From positions 669,206 through 733,205 of the forward strand of contig CAWHIK010000010.1 of assembly GCA_963829485.1 (NCBI GenBank): a stretch of DNA of 64,000 nucleotides, read 5' to 3'. The notes beneath the pieces were generated by a model, which worked only from the letters and a program-made list of their open reading frames with translations, had not been told where the DNA came from and did no database searches. The position numbers were made by a program, and so were the translations under genes. Positions within the stretch are counted from its first letter, which is position 1; every line of letters begins with the position of its first letter. Positions 8,713-18,825 of this stretch are shown piece by piece. Source of the DNA: JBGPQJ01 sp963829485 (lineage in GTDB: Bacteria > Chloroflexota > Anaerolineae > Anaerolineales > Villigracilaceae).

Positions 8713-11202
8713 ATGACATCATCATTCTATCTTGGACGGGTATTCGATCTTTCATCCGGAAAATTGTCAAAGGAAGATGTCCTTTATGACCCGGCGGATC
8801 TAACGACTCATGCAGTCGTAACCGGGATGACCGGATCAGGCAAAACGGGGTTGTGCATTGGCCTGATGGAAGAAGCGGCGCTGGAACAGATCCCAGCTTT
8901 GATCATCGATCCCAAGGGTGATTTGACCAACCTGTTATTGCACTTTCCGGATCTTCTCCCAACGGATTTTCAACCGTGGCTTGACGCCGAAATGGTGCGC
9001 AGACAAGGGAAAACGCTGGAGGCTGTGTCGGTCGAAACGGCTGATCTATGGAAGAAAGGTTTGTCAGAGTGGAGTATCACCTCTGACCGGCTTCGCGATT
9101 TGGCGGCTTCGGTTGATTTTTCAATATTCACTCCTGGCTCGGACGCTGGCAGGAGGGTCAGTATCCTCTCATCCTTTGAAGCTCCTTCCGTGCCCTGGGA
9201 AGGCAACAGTGAAATCCTTAGGGAGAAAATATCTGCCACTGTTACAGCTTTACTGGGACTTGTGGGATTCGATGATATTGACCCGGTCAGGTCGCGTGAA
9301 CATATTTTGCTGGCGAATATTTTTGAAAATGCCTGGAGTCAGGGTAAAAACCTGGACCTGACTGAACTAATTCTGCAAACTCAAACACCGCCGTTTGAGA
9401 AACTGGGCGCATTTCCGGTCGAAACGTTTTTTCCTGAAAAAGATCGAATGTCATTGGCTATGAGCTTGAATAACATCCTGGCTTCTCCCAGCTTTGAATC
9501 CTGGCGCGAAGGTCACCCTCTGGATATCCAATCTTTGCTGTTCACACCGGATGGAAAAGCGCGGCATACCATTTTTTATATCGCCCACTTGTCGGACACC
9601 GAGCGTATGTTCTTTGTCACTCTGCTTCTTTCCGCAGTGGAGACCTGGATGCGGACACAGGCGGGTTCGAGTTTCCTTCGCGCTTTGGTCTATTTTGATG
9701 AGATTTTTGGATACCTGCCTCCCGCTCGCAATCCTTCGAGCAAACAACCGTTGCTGCGCATGTTGAAACAAGCCCGCGCCTTTGGTGTTGGCCTTCTTCT
9801 AGCAACTCAAAACCCAGGAGATTTGGACTACAAAGCCCTTTCCAATACGGGAACGTGGTTCATTGGTAAATTGCAGACAGAATGGGACAAACAACGCCTG
9901 CTGGATGGGCTCGAATCAATCAGCGGTGGTCTGAACCGGAAGGAAATTGACAAGGCTTTATCTTCCCTGGGAAAACGGGTTTTTCTTTTACATAACGTAC
10001 ATGCCAAACGACCTTCTATTTTCCAGACTCGCTGGGCGATGAATTTCCTGGCAGGTCCATTGACGAGGACACATATTCCACTTCTAAATAAATTGGCTGG
10101 AGCAAGCGACGTGCCGGTGATCACTCCAGGAACTTCAGCAGCCATAGCGGGTTCATCATCGGTTGGCGCCGGAGCAGTGGTGGCTCCAAGGCAACCCGTG
10201 AAAGGAAGTGTTTCCAAACCAACCCCGCCTGCAGGTGTGGATGAGTATTTCCTGCCGCTAAGTTTTTCGGTCACCGAGGCATTCAAGGCAGCTGCAGAAC
10301 CGGTTCCAACCGACGCCAAATTGGAAGCTGTACTTTATCGTCCGGTTTTGTTGGCTTCTGCAAAGTCACGCATCCTTGAACGGAGATACGGGATCGATAC
10401 AGAAATTGAGTCTCCGGTGCTTGTTGACAGCCCGGATAAGAATGGATTAATTAAATGGGATGACTTTCTTTACAAAGGACCCTCTCTCGCACAATTGGAA
10501 AGGTCCCCGTCCCCTCAAGCTACGTTTGAATCCCTCTCCCTTCCATTCACCGATGCGAAATTGATCGCCTCCATGAGCCGTGATTTTATTGATTGGAATT
10601 ACCGGACCGTGAAACTGACCATGCGGGAGAACAAGCTTCTTAAAGTTGTTGCCCGTCCAGGGATGACGCAGGCAGAATTCATGACCGAATGCACGGATGC
10701 TGCCCGTACCGGCCGCGATCTGGAATTGCAACGATCCTTATTGACCATCGATCGGCAGCTTGATTCATTGGAAAGAAAACTGGAAAAAGAACAGGCTGAA
10801 TTGAAGAATGATCAGGAGGAATTGGACAGTCGCAAGATGGAACAGACCCATTCCATAGCAGAGAATGTTCTAGGTGTTTTCAGCAAGGGACGTACCCGGA
10901 GGTTGAAGGGTGCAATAGCCAAGGGCAGGATGAAGGATCAAGCGGAGGCGGATGTCGAAGAATCGCGGATTTCCATCGACCAGTTGAAAGAGCAGATCAC
11001 AGACCTCCAAAAACAAAAAGAGCAGAAATCGCAGGAGATCACCGCAAGGTGGGGCGAGATGGTCGAAGAAGTCGAGGAGATATCCCTTACGCCAAAAAAG
11101 AGCAATATTTTCGTGGATCATTTTGGCATCGGCTGGATGCCGTTTTACCAGGTTAAATCCGGCGAGCGGACGATCGAATTGCCCGCGTTTGGGGGAGAAT
11201 GA
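8713..11202 (+). CDS. HerA/DUF87-like ATPase
   Basis: Protein of 829 residues with a P-loop at residues 38-45 (GMTGSGKT), an IIDPKGDL segment and a Walker B-like LVYFDEIFGYLPP. The region LLKQARAFGVGLLLATQNPGDLDYKALSN matches HerA/FtsK-type ATPases in pattern; only parts are quoted here as QARAFGVGLLLATQNP. The C-terminal third contains a charged coiled coil (about residues 670-790) and an aromatic tail. HerA proteins pump DNA with the NurA nuclease. No nurA is adjacent, and the coiled coil suggests a different partner. The gene appears intact and monocistronic. Confidence 0.82.
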   Translation: MTSSFYLGRVFDLSSGKLSKEDVLYDPADLTTHAVVTGMTGSGKTGLCIGLMEEAALEQIPALIIDPKGDLTNLLLHFPDLLPTDFQPWLDAEMVRRQGKTLEAVSVETADLWKKGLSEWSITSDRLRDLAASVDFSIFTPGSDAGRRVSILSSFEAPSVPWEGNSEILREKISATVTALLGLVGFDDIDPVRSREHILLANIFENAWSQGKNLDLTELILQTQTPPFEKLGAFPVETFFPEKDRMSLAMSLNNILASPSFESWREGHPLDIQSLLFTPDGKARHTIFYIAHLSDTERMFFVTLLLSAVETWMRTQAGSSFLRALVYFDEIFGYLPPARNPSSKQPLLRMLKQARAFGVGLLLATQNPGDLDYKALSNTGTWFIGKLQTEWDKQRLLDGLESISGGLNRKEIDKALSSLGKRVFLLHNVHAKRPSIFQTRWAMNFLAGPLTRTHIPLLNKLAGASDVPVITPGTSAAIAGSSSVGAGAVVAPRQPVKGSVSKPTPPAGVDEYFLPLSFSVTEAFKAAAEPVPTDAKLEAVLYRPVLLASAKSRILERRYGIDTEIESPVLVDSPDKNGLIKWDDFLYKGPSLAQLERSPSPQATFESLSLPFTDAKLIASMSRDFIDWNYRTVKLTMRENKLLKVVARPGMTQAEFMTECTDAARTGRDLELQRSLLTIDRQLDSLERKLEKEQAELKNDQEELDSRKMEQTHSIAENVLGVFSKGRTRRLKGAIAKGRMKDQAEADVEESRISIDQLKEQITDLQKQKEQKSQEITARWGEMVEEVEEISLTPKKSNIFVDHFGIGWMPFYQVKSGERTIELPAFGGE

Positions 11203-11265
11203 CAGGCGTTCTTTTCATTTGCGTTTAATCAAGCTCCATTACCATTTATATTCCGGTCTGGGGTT

Positions 11266-11856
11266 ATGGGAACCATTTTATTGATTCTTGCGTCAGCTCT
11301 TTGGGGATTTGTCCATTCCCTCACTGCTTCTTTAAAAACAAAGGAAGCGGTACGCCGCACTTTCGGTCACTCTGCGATGAATTGGTACAGGCTGGGCTAT
11401 AATGTTTTTTCGGTAATTTCATTCCTGCCTCTGTTCATCCTTGCTGTGGTCCTTCCGGATCGGCTGCTCTACGTGATCCCGGATCCGTGGGCAGAGATCA
11501 CGACAATCCTGCGATTAATGGCAGTGGTTGTCCTGTTTGTCGGAGTTATCCAGACCGATGTATGGTCCTTCCTGGGATTAAGACAGATCACAGGAGGGCA
11601 ATCGGAAAGCACAATGGTGACCTCTGGACTTTACCGTTTTGTTCGCCATCCATTGTATTCTGCCGGTTTGGTGTTCATCTGGCTGACACCCGAAATGTCC
11701 ATTAATATGCTTGTGCTTTATTTCAGCCTGACGGTCTATATACTGATCGGAGCGTATTTTGAGGAACGGAAATTGATTCGGGAATTTGGGAAGTCTTACG
11801 AGGATTATCAGATGAAAACGCCGATGTTGGTGCCAGGAATTATTAGGCGTAAATGA
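11266..11856 (+). CDS. Isoprenylcysteine/phospholipid methyltransferase-family membrane protein
   Basis: Membrane protein of 196 residues with about five helices. The C-terminal half carries the ICMT/PEMT pattern G-L-Y-R-F-V-R-H-P-L-Y followed by EERKLIREFGKSYEDY, which forms the SAM-binding site in this superfamily. The bacterial members methylate lipids or unknown small molecules, and the substrate here is not predictable. It precedes the VanW gene closely on the same strand. Confidence 0.82.
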   Translation: MGTILLILASALWGFVHSLTASLKTKEAVRRTFGHSAMNWYRLGYNVFSVISFLPLFILAVVLPDRLLYVIPDPWAEITTILRLMAVVVLFVGVIQTDVWSFLGLRQITGGQSESTMVTSGLYRFVRHPLYSAGLVFIWLTPEMSINMLVLYFSLTVYILIGAYFEERKLIREFGKSYEDYQMKTPMLVPGIIRRK

Positions 11857-11872
11857 GATAAGATTGAACAAC

Positions 11873-13762
11873 ATGTCAACAACGACCTATTCAAGAAGAA
11901 ACCCAGCTCACAAAACTGCCAACGCCATAGCGCAGATTTTTGGCATTCTGGTAAGTGGAACCATCCTTTTCCTGGTTGCATCCATACTTCTGGTGATCGG
12001 GTATAACGCCTGGTATTTTGGCCGGATCTTCCCCGGCGTTCGGGTGACCGGCGTCGATGTCTCCGGGATGACTCCGGAGCAGGCTGAAATGAAACTAAGC
12101 CAGGTTGTCCAATATCCCCTGACCGGAAAATTACTTCTTCGAGACGGACAGGATGCCTGGGTTGTCGCTCCTGCCCAAATGGGAATGTTATTCGATCCCT
12201 CGGCTACCGCAGAAAACGCCTACCGGCTTGGGCGCTCAGGAGGCATCCTGGCGCTGCTTTCAGACCAGTTGTATGCCTTCCAATCGGGCATTGACGTGGC
12301 TCCGGTGGTCATTCTTGATGAAAGGACCGCTTATCGTTTCCTTCAATCGCTTGCCGCTCAGGTGGACGTCTACCCTGTGGAAGCCACACTCGCGATAGAC
12401 GGATTGAATGTGCTCGCTAACCCCGGACAAATGGGTAGGCTGTTGAACGTCGATCAAACGCTCGAGGCTGTATCATCCCAGATGCAAACCTTCACCGATG
12501 GAGAAGTCATGCTGGTCATGGATGACCGTTCTCCAGAGGTTCTCGATATCAGTAAACCTGCCGAAGCCGCTCGGCGAATCCTTCAGACACCGCTTAATGT
12601 TGTTTTGCCTAATCCCCAGCTGGGGGAACCGGGTCCCTGGCAGATCGACCCTGCCACCCTGTCGACGATGCTGACCATTGAAAAAATCAAGAATGATAAT
12701 GGAATAGTGGAATACAAGATTTTAGCCAGCGACCAGATGATTCGACCGTTTGTCCTGGGTATCGCCCGGGATTTGGACAAGCAGCCTAAAAATGCCCGAT
12801 TTGTATTCAATGACACCACCAGGCAGCTGGAGGTCATTGAGCCGGCAATTATCGGACGGTCGGTGCGGGTGGATGAAACCATCGCAGCGATAAATGATGC
12901 GCTCAATTCCGGCCAACAAACGGTGACCCTGACGGTGGATACGACAGAGCCCGCTGTCAAAAGCGACGCGACTGCGGCATCCCTAGGCATCACTGAAAAT
13001 GTGATCACGTATTCTACTTATTTTCGCGGTTCGGGTCAGCCTCGCATCCAGAACATTAAAACAGCTGCCGAATCGTTTCACGGATTGCTGATCGCACCCG
13101 GAGAGACATTCTCCATGGGTCAGGCGCTTGGCGATGTCAGTTTGGATAATGGGTATGCTGAGGCGTTGATCATTTATGGCAATAAAACCATCAAGGGTGT
13201 GGGAGGGGGCGTTTGCCAGGTCAGCACGACACTCTTCCGCTCCGCTTTCTTTGCCGGCTATCCGATCGTGGAACGGGCGGCTCATGCCTATCGTGTCTCC
13301 TATTATGAACAATCCGACAGCGGGATCAATACAAACCTGGCGGGACTGGATGCGACCGTTTACTTCCCGCTGGTTGACCTGAAATTCGTCAACGACACAC
13401 CCTATTGGTTGTTGATGGAAACGTATGTAAACGAAGGCGCTCGCCGCATAACCTGGAAATTCTATTCCACGAAAGACGGTCGTACGGTGGACTGGGAGAC
13501 AACCGGTCCCATCAATCGCGTCGATGCGCCTGATCCTGTTTTTCAGGAGAATCCTGATTACGAACCGGGCGTTGTGAAGCAGACCGATTGGGCGGCTGAG
13601 GGAGCCGATGTACAGGTAGTCCGGAGGGTGAGTCGGGGCGGCCAGTTGATCAATCAGGACTATTTCAATACTCATTACGCCCCATGGCAGGCGGTCTGCG
13701 AATATGGTCCAGGTACAGACGATCCTGAACAACGAGCGGAAGACGAGGGGATATGTCAATAG
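11873..13762 (+). CDS. VanW family protein with peptidoglycan-binding-4-like domains
   Basis: Protein of about 629 residues. ATG 11873 is preferred over the TTG at 11864. One N-terminal transmembrane helix (about residues 20-50) is followed by a V-x-V-x-G-V-D-V-S-G-M-T-x-E-x-A motif, as in PG_binding_4 modules, which occur about twice. The VanW domain lies in the C-terminal third (FRGSGQPRIQNIKTAAE, then GGGVCQVSTTLFRSAF). VanW proteins are linked to cell-wall remodelling but have no established reaction. Predicted to be extracytoplasmic. Confidence 0.9.
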   Translation: MSTTTYSRRNPAHKTANAIAQIFGILVSGTILFLVASILLVIGYNAWYFGRIFPGVRVTGVDVSGMTPEQAEMKLSQVVQYPLTGKLLLRDGQDAWVVAPAQMGMLFDPSATAENAYRLGRSGGILALLSDQLYAFQSGIDVAPVVILDERTAYRFLQSLAAQVDVYPVEATLAIDGLNVLANPGQMGRLLNVDQTLEAVSSQMQTFTDGEVMLVMDDRSPEVLDISKPAEAARRILQTPLNVVLPNPQLGEPGPWQIDPATLSTMLTIEKIKNDNGIVEYKILASDQMIRPFVLGIARDLDKQPKNARFVFNDTTRQLEVIEPAIIGRSVRVDETIAAINDALNSGQQTVTLTVDTTEPAVKSDATAASLGITENVITYSTYFRGSGQPRIQNIKTAAESFHGLLIAPGETFSMGQALGDVSLDNGYAEALIIYGNKTIKGVGGGVCQVSTTLFRSAFFAGYPIVERAAHAYRVSYYEQSDSGINTNLAGLDATVYFPLVDLKFVNDTPYWLLMETYVNEGARRITWKFYSTKDGRTVDWETTGPINRVDAPDPVFQENPDYEPGVVKQTDWAAEGADVQVVRRVSRGGQLINQDYFNTHYAPWQAVCEYGPGTDDPEQRAEDEGICQ

Positions 13763-13826
13763 TCAGCCGGCATGGTAAAATTCGCTCTCGAAGGCAACCC
13801 TCTCTCTAAGAGAGAATTGAGGTGTT

Positions 13827-14045
13827 ATGGTAAGTAAAGACCTGTTGGATATATTACGTTGTCCGGCATGTGTTCGTGAAAAAGACGGTCTCCTGAAACT
13901 CTACAAAGATACATGGCTGATCTGCGGAGATTGTTCCCGAAAATATCCCATTGTTGACGATATCCCTGTGATGTTGATCGATGAAGGGGATAAATGGGTG
14001 GAAACTGCTGAGGGTTCGCTGCCTATCCCTCCTCCATCAAGGTAG
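13827..14045 (+). CDS. Trm112-family small zinc-ribbon protein
   Basis: Protein of 72 residues with two C-P-x-C/C-x-x-C pairs (C12/C15 and C33/C36) and the YPIVDDIPVML motif of the Trm112/UPF0434 family. Eukaryotic Trm112 activates methyltransferases; bacterial members are less well characterised. The stop is one base before the next gene's start (14047), so the two are probably co-translated. Confidence 0.9.
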   Translation: MVSKDLLDILRCPACVREKDGLLKLYKDTWLICGDCSRKYPIVDDIPVMLIDEGDKWVETAEGSLPIPPPSR

Positions 14046-14046
14046 A

Positions 14047-14622
14047 ATGACCGAATTAGATTTGCTTTTGGAGAATCTTGTCTCCGGAGATGACGAGCTC
14101 GCTGAAGATTCTGTCAGGCAACTTGTGACTAGGAGAGAAGAAGCTACCCCTCGATTGTTGGAATTACGAAATTCATCTCATATGGATACCCGCTGGTGGG
14201 CTTATTGCGCATTAGGACAGATGCCTGATGCAGATGCAAGTTGGTTTCTGCCGGGACTGGATGATCCTACATCGGAAGTGCGGGAATGCGCAGCGATGGC
14301 GTTGTGTCATAATCCGGACTCGTCTGCAATCCCGAATTTAATCGAAGCTCTCGAAGATCAAGACAGGATGGTTGCCACGCTTTCCGGGCGTGTGCTTGTT
14401 GAAATTGGAAACGATGCTGTTCCGGATTTGATCAATATCCTCGAAACTGGCACTCCGTCCGCGCGAATAGAAGCCGCTCGAGCCTTGTCCGATATCCGGG
14501 ATCCGCGTGCCATCCCTGTATTTATGACTGCCCTGGATTCGGACTCGGAACTGGTCAAGTTCTGGGCTGAACAGGGACTTCAAAACCTTGGTTCTGAGAT
14601 GGTCTATTTCAAGCCGGGTTAA
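14047..14622 (+). CDS. HEAT-repeat protein
   Basis: Protein of 191 residues, almost all helical HEAT-type repeats. The units have patterns such as P-x-L-I-x-A-L-E-D-x-D and ARIEAARALSDIRDPRAIPVF. Start ATG 14047 follows the preceding stop immediately. Such proteins act as interaction scaffolds; no catalytic motif is visible and a specific role cannot be given. Confidence 0.8.
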   Translation: MTELDLLLENLVSGDDELAEDSVRQLVTRREEATPRLLELRNSSHMDTRWWAYCALGQMPDADASWFLPGLDDPTSEVRECAAMALCHNPDSSAIPNLIEALEDQDRMVATLSGRVLVEIGNDAVPDLINILETGTPSARIEAARALSDIRDPRAIPVFMTALDSDSELVKFWAEQGLQNLGSEMVYFKPG

Positions 14623-14648
14623 CTTATCAAAGTGATAAATAATAAATT

Positions 14649-16038
14649 ATGAAACTAAACTGGAAGCACTACACAATAATTGCTATGGCTCTCATACTTG
14701 CTGTCGCAGGATTTTTCCTGATGAGAGGTGTGATCGTATCCTGGTCGTTGACGGATCTTCCGGGCATTGCGATAGTTGACAACAATCCGGTTGACGGCAC
14801 GGCTTCGCCCGATGATACGACACCGGAAGCTATCGTTCCTCCGTCGACACTGCCCGAAGTCTGGAATGGCGCTTCGCGCGTCAACATCCTCGTTATGGGG
14901 TTGGATTATGGCGACTGGTCAGAGGATCGGAATGGTGCCTCCCGAACGGATTCAATGATCCTGTTCACGATCGACCCGATCACCAAGACTGCCGGCATGT
15001 TATCAATACCCAGGGATATTTGGGTGACCATCCCTGGATTTGACCACGGGAGGATCAACACGGCTCACTTTCTGGGTGATAGTTATAAATTACCGGGAGG
15101 AGGTCCTGCCCTCGCTGCCAAGACCGTGGAAAACTTCCTGGGTGTCCCAGTTCAATATTATGCAGTGATTTCATTTGATGCCTTCACCCGAATGGTTGAT
15201 GAGATCGGATGCATCAATATTTGGGCTTTCGAGGATCTCGATATCGATCCGGTCGGGAAAGGAAACACAATTCACCTGACCAAGGACAAGGGTTACTGCA
15301 TGGACGGCGCTACGCTCCTCGCATATGCCCGAAACCGGAAGACCGAGGGTGGCGATGTTGATCGCGCTAAAAGGACACAACAGGCCATTATCGCACTAAA
15401 AGATGCGGTGCTCGATCCGGCAAACTTCACCACGATGGTAGCCAAAGCACCGGCGTTATATCGGGAACTGTCCTCCGGCATCAATACCAATCTTTCTTTT
15501 GATGATGCAATGAAACTAGCCATGCTGGCAAAAGACATATCGACAAATGATATTCAAACCGAAGTCATCAACTACTCCATGTCAACTCTGGCCAGTGTCC
15601 TGGCAAGCGATGGAAACGCAAATGAGCATCCTTGTGCCGATCCCGGATAAGATCCGCGAGTTGCGGGACAAGATGTTCGCTGAATCCGGGTCGATCAAGC
15701 CATTAGCTCAGGGTGAACCTTTTCAGTTGGCTCTTGATGAGGGAGCCACACTCGAAGTATTGAACGGCTCCTTTACAGATGGTCTGGCTGGAAAAACCGG
15801 AGATTATTTCAAATCCCTCGGGATGAATGTTCCCGTTGTTGGGAATCCGGAGCAGATCGGATATCCTCGCACGGTGATCATCGATCATCGCGGGAAACCC
15901 TACATGACACGATACTTGATGAACCTGTTCCAGACTAGCGCTGCTTCACAATTCCTCATAAAATATGACCCGTCATCCCCTGCTGATGTCACCGTTATTC
16001 TAGGTGATGATTGGGCATATAGCAACCCGATGCCATAA
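14649..16038 (+). CDS. LytR-CpsA-Psr (LCP) family envelope protein (one frameshift)
   Basis: One N-terminal transmembrane helix (about residues 8-28) precedes the LCP catalytic domain. That domain contains NILVMGLDYGD, R-T-D-S-M-I-L-F-T-I-D, the SIPRDIWVTIPG motif and YARNRKTEGGDVDRAKRTQQ. LCP enzymes transfer glycopolymers to peptidoglycan. The C-terminal portion (SILVPIPDKIRELRDKMF and a LytR_C-like domain) is in the +1 frame; the shift lies near 15610-15625. Length after joining, about 462 residues, is normal for LCP-LytR_C proteins. Confidence 0.85.
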
Positions 16039-16053
16039 ATATTTAACATCCAC

Positions 16054-16090
16054 AATAACCCCGCCAGTAAGTCAGGCGGGGTTATTACAT
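16054..16090 (+). terminator. Terminator-like hairpin after the LCP gene
   Basis: Perfect 12-bp stem (AATAACCCCGCC and complement) with a 9-nt loop, 15 bp after the LCP stop codon. The following tract is only weakly T-rich. Confidence 0.7.
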
Positions 16091-16174
16091 TGTGTCAATT
16101 ATCACAGAGAATGAAAATATTGCCTAATTGTAGGTTATTCATATAATTGTCCCAAACTTCGCCAAGGAGAAACC

Positions 16175-18775
16175 ATGTCCCCAAAACTGCGTCGAATTCT
16201 TTTGATTCTTACCAGTGTAGTAATAATTTTAGTTCTCATGGTGGGTACACTCGGATTTATCAACATAAGAAAATCATTTCCGGTCATCAATGGACAGGTG
16301 ACCATCAGCGAAATCGAAGGCTTGTCGGCGATGGGTGTCCAGGGGATCGACCAGCCAGTGGATATTTATCGGGACCAGATGGGGATACCGCATATCTACG
16401 CCTCCACACCGCACGACCTGTTCTTTGCACAGGGGTATGTTCATGCGCAGGACCGTTTTTGGCAGATGGATTTCTGGAGACACATCGGTTCCGCGCGGCT
16501 GTCGGAGATGTTCGGCGAATCCCAGCTGGAAACCGATGCCTTTTTAAGGACCCTGGGTTGGCGTCAAATTGCAGAAACGGAATGGGAAAATCTGCCACCG
16601 GAGCCGAAGGCAATCTTGCAAGCGTATACTGATGGGGTCAATGCCTACCTGGCAGACCACTCTGGTACCGAATTAAGCTTTGAGTATGGAGTATTAAAGC
16701 TGATTAATTCAGGTTATGCGGTTGAGCCTTGGACCCCAATCCAATCGTTGACCTGGGCGAAAGCAATGGCATGGGATCTGCGGGGAAACATGGGTGAGGA
16801 AATTGAGCGATCCATTCTGCTAAAGACCTTAACGATGGAGCAAGTGAATGAGTTATTTCCTCCTTACCCATCTGACCATCCCGTGATTGTTCCCGAAATT
16901 GGGGAGTTCACTTCCCGGCAGCTTCCTGTTGCTGCATCCGCTCTCTTATATCCCCAAATTGACGCCGTATTACTAAAAAAGGTTCAAACGAATTTTGATT
17001 ATCTCGACAAAGCGATCGGACCATCGGGAACCGGGATTGGATCGAATAGTTGGGTAGTCTCCGGCACCCTGACTTCAACGGGAAAACCGTTGCTTGCGGA
17101 CGATCCTCACCTGGGGATTCAGATGCCTTCCATTTGGTATCAAATTGGACTTCATTGCAAGCCCAGTAGCGACGCCTGCCCTTATGAAGTGACGGGATTC
17201 TCTTTTGCCGGAGTTCCAGGTGTTGTCATCGGGCATAATGAAAAAATCGCCTGGGGATTTACAAATGTGGGTCCGGATGTAATGGATCTCTATATTGAAA
17301 GAGTCAACCCTGAAAATCCCAATCAATATGAAGTCAATGGAAAATGGGAGAATATGACTTTGCGGGAAGAGATCATTTCCGTTGCCGGAGGGGAATTGGT
17401 TGTTATCACCGTCCGTGCCACCCGGCATGGTCCTGTTATTTCTGATTCATATGCACCATTGATGCAGTCGGTGAAAACGCCGGAGGGAGATGCAACGCCA
17501 GAATTGCCATATACCGAGAAAACCGGCATCCCCGTGCCTGACCCGTATGCAATCGCCTTAAAATGGACGGCGTTGGAACCGGGTAGCGTATTTGAAGCAA
17601 TTTGGGGTTTCAATAAAGCAAACGATTGGCAGGAATTCAGGGAAGCAGCCCAGCATTTCGAGGTTCCAGCACAGAACTTGATCTTTGCAGATGTCGATGG
17701 GAATATCGCCTATCAAATGCCTGGAAGAATTCCCATCCGAGAAAATGGCGATGGGCGATTACCCGTTGAGGGTTGGACGGATGAGTACGAATGGGTCGGG
17801 TATATCCCATTTGAAGAACTCCCTTACCAGGTTAATCCACCAAGCGGGTATATCGTGACTGCCAACAATCAAGTACCGCCATTTGACTATCCTTACCTGA
17901 TAGCCAGTGATTGGGATTATGGATTCCGGGCGCAGCGAATCCTGGACTTGGTAAAAAGCTCTCCCGGCGGGATCGATGCAGCATATTTCCAAAAAATTCA
18001 GGGAGATTCCAAGGATCTAAACGCGGAAACCATCCTCCCTGCTTTGGCGGCCGTAAACCCCGAATTTGAAAATCCAAATGCAGCGACCGCTTTTGACATG
18101 CTCCAATTATGGGAAGGTCAAAATGCGATGGATTCCCAGGAGGCCGCAATATTCGAATGGTTCTGGTGGAATCTTCTTATGGTGACTTTCAAAGATGACT
18201 TACCGGAGGATTACTGGCCTGCCGGTGGTGACCGGTGGTTCGAAGTCATGCGTCATCTCGTGGATTCACCCGATTCCCCCTGGTGGGATGATAAGGCAAC
18301 AACAGATTTGGTTGAGTCACGGGATGATATTCTCCTTAAGTCCTTCGCAGAGACCGTCGATCAAATAGAAAAGGAATATGGCAAGAATATTTCCCAATGG
18401 CCTGAATGGGGAGACCTGCACACTTCTACATTTAAAAATGCGACATTGGGAGAATCGGGAATTGCTCCCATCGAGGCTCTTTTCAACCGTGGACCGTTCC
18501 GCACTGCAGGCGGTCAGAGTATTGTAAATGCAACGGGTTGGGTGGTAGGGGAATCGTTCGAAGTCGATTGGTTACCATCCATGAGGATGATCGTTGACCT
18601 GGGAAACTTGAATAACTCGATAACAGTCCACACGACAGGTCAATCGGGACATGCTTATCATGATCATTACATCGATATGGCTGATCTGTGGCGAAATATC
18701 CAGTACTACCCGATGTGGTGGGATGAATCTTCGATCAAGGAAGATTCCGAAGGACATTTGCAACTCTTACCCTGA
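16175..18775 (+). CDS. Penicillin acylase family Ntn-hydrolase
   Basis: Protein of 866 residues with an N-terminal membrane anchor or signal (residues 9-32). The alpha region has DIYRDQMGIPHIYA and FAQGYVHAQDRFWQMD. The autocatalytic nucleophile is Ser290 in GSNSWVVSG, corresponding to beta-Ser1 of penicillin G acylase. Conserved HLGIQMPSIWYQIGL and the GRIPIR region follow. Members cleave amide bonds in beta-lactams or acyl-homoserine lactones; the physiological substrate here is unknown. A good Shine-Dalgarno (AAGGAG) precedes ATG 16175. Confidence 0.92.
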   Translation: MSPKLRRILLILTSVVIILVLMVGTLGFINIRKSFPVINGQVTISEIEGLSAMGVQGIDQPVDIYRDQMGIPHIYASTPHDLFFAQGYVHAQDRFWQMDFWRHIGSARLSEMFGESQLETDAFLRTLGWRQIAETEWENLPPEPKAILQAYTDGVNAYLADHSGTELSFEYGVLKLINSGYAVEPWTPIQSLTWAKAMAWDLRGNMGEEIERSILLKTLTMEQVNELFPPYPSDHPVIVPEIGEFTSRQLPVAASALLYPQIDAVLLKKVQTNFDYLDKAIGPSGTGIGSNSWVVSGTLTSTGKPLLADDPHLGIQMPSIWYQIGLHCKPSSDACPYEVTGFSFAGVPGVVIGHNEKIAWGFTNVGPDVMDLYIERVNPENPNQYEVNGKWENMTLREEIISVAGGELVVITVRATRHGPVISDSYAPLMQSVKTPEGDATPELPYTEKTGIPVPDPYAIALKWTALEPGSVFEAIWGFNKANDWQEFREAAQHFEVPAQNLIFADVDGNIAYQMPGRIPIRENGDGRLPVEGWTDEYEWVGYIPFEELPYQVNPPSGYIVTANNQVPPFDYPYLIASDWDYGFRAQRILDLVKSSPGGIDAAYFQKIQGDSKDLNAETILPALAAVNPEFENPNAATAFDMLQLWEGQNAMDSQEAAIFEWFWWNLLMVTFKDDLPEDYWPAGGDRWFEVMRHLVDSPDSPWWDDKATTDLVESRDDILLKSFAETVDQIEKEYGKNISQWPEWGDLHTSTFKNATLGESGIAPIEALFNRGPFRTAGGQSIVNATGWVVGESFEVDWLPSMRMIVDLGNLNNSITVHTTGQSGHAYHDHYIDMADLWRNIQYYPMWWDESSIKEDSEGHLQLLP

Positions 18776-18784
18776 GATGTGAAG

Positions 18785-18825
18785 AAAAGGGTCGGATGAT
18801 TATTTCATCCGACCCTTTTTTGTTT
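18785..18825. terminator. Bidirectional terminator
   Basis: At least 14 bp of perfect stem (AAAAGGGTCGGATG and complement) with a short AT loop, flanked by A-rich and T-rich tracts on the two sides. It lies between the convergent penicillin acylase and DedA genes and can serve both. Confidence 0.9.
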
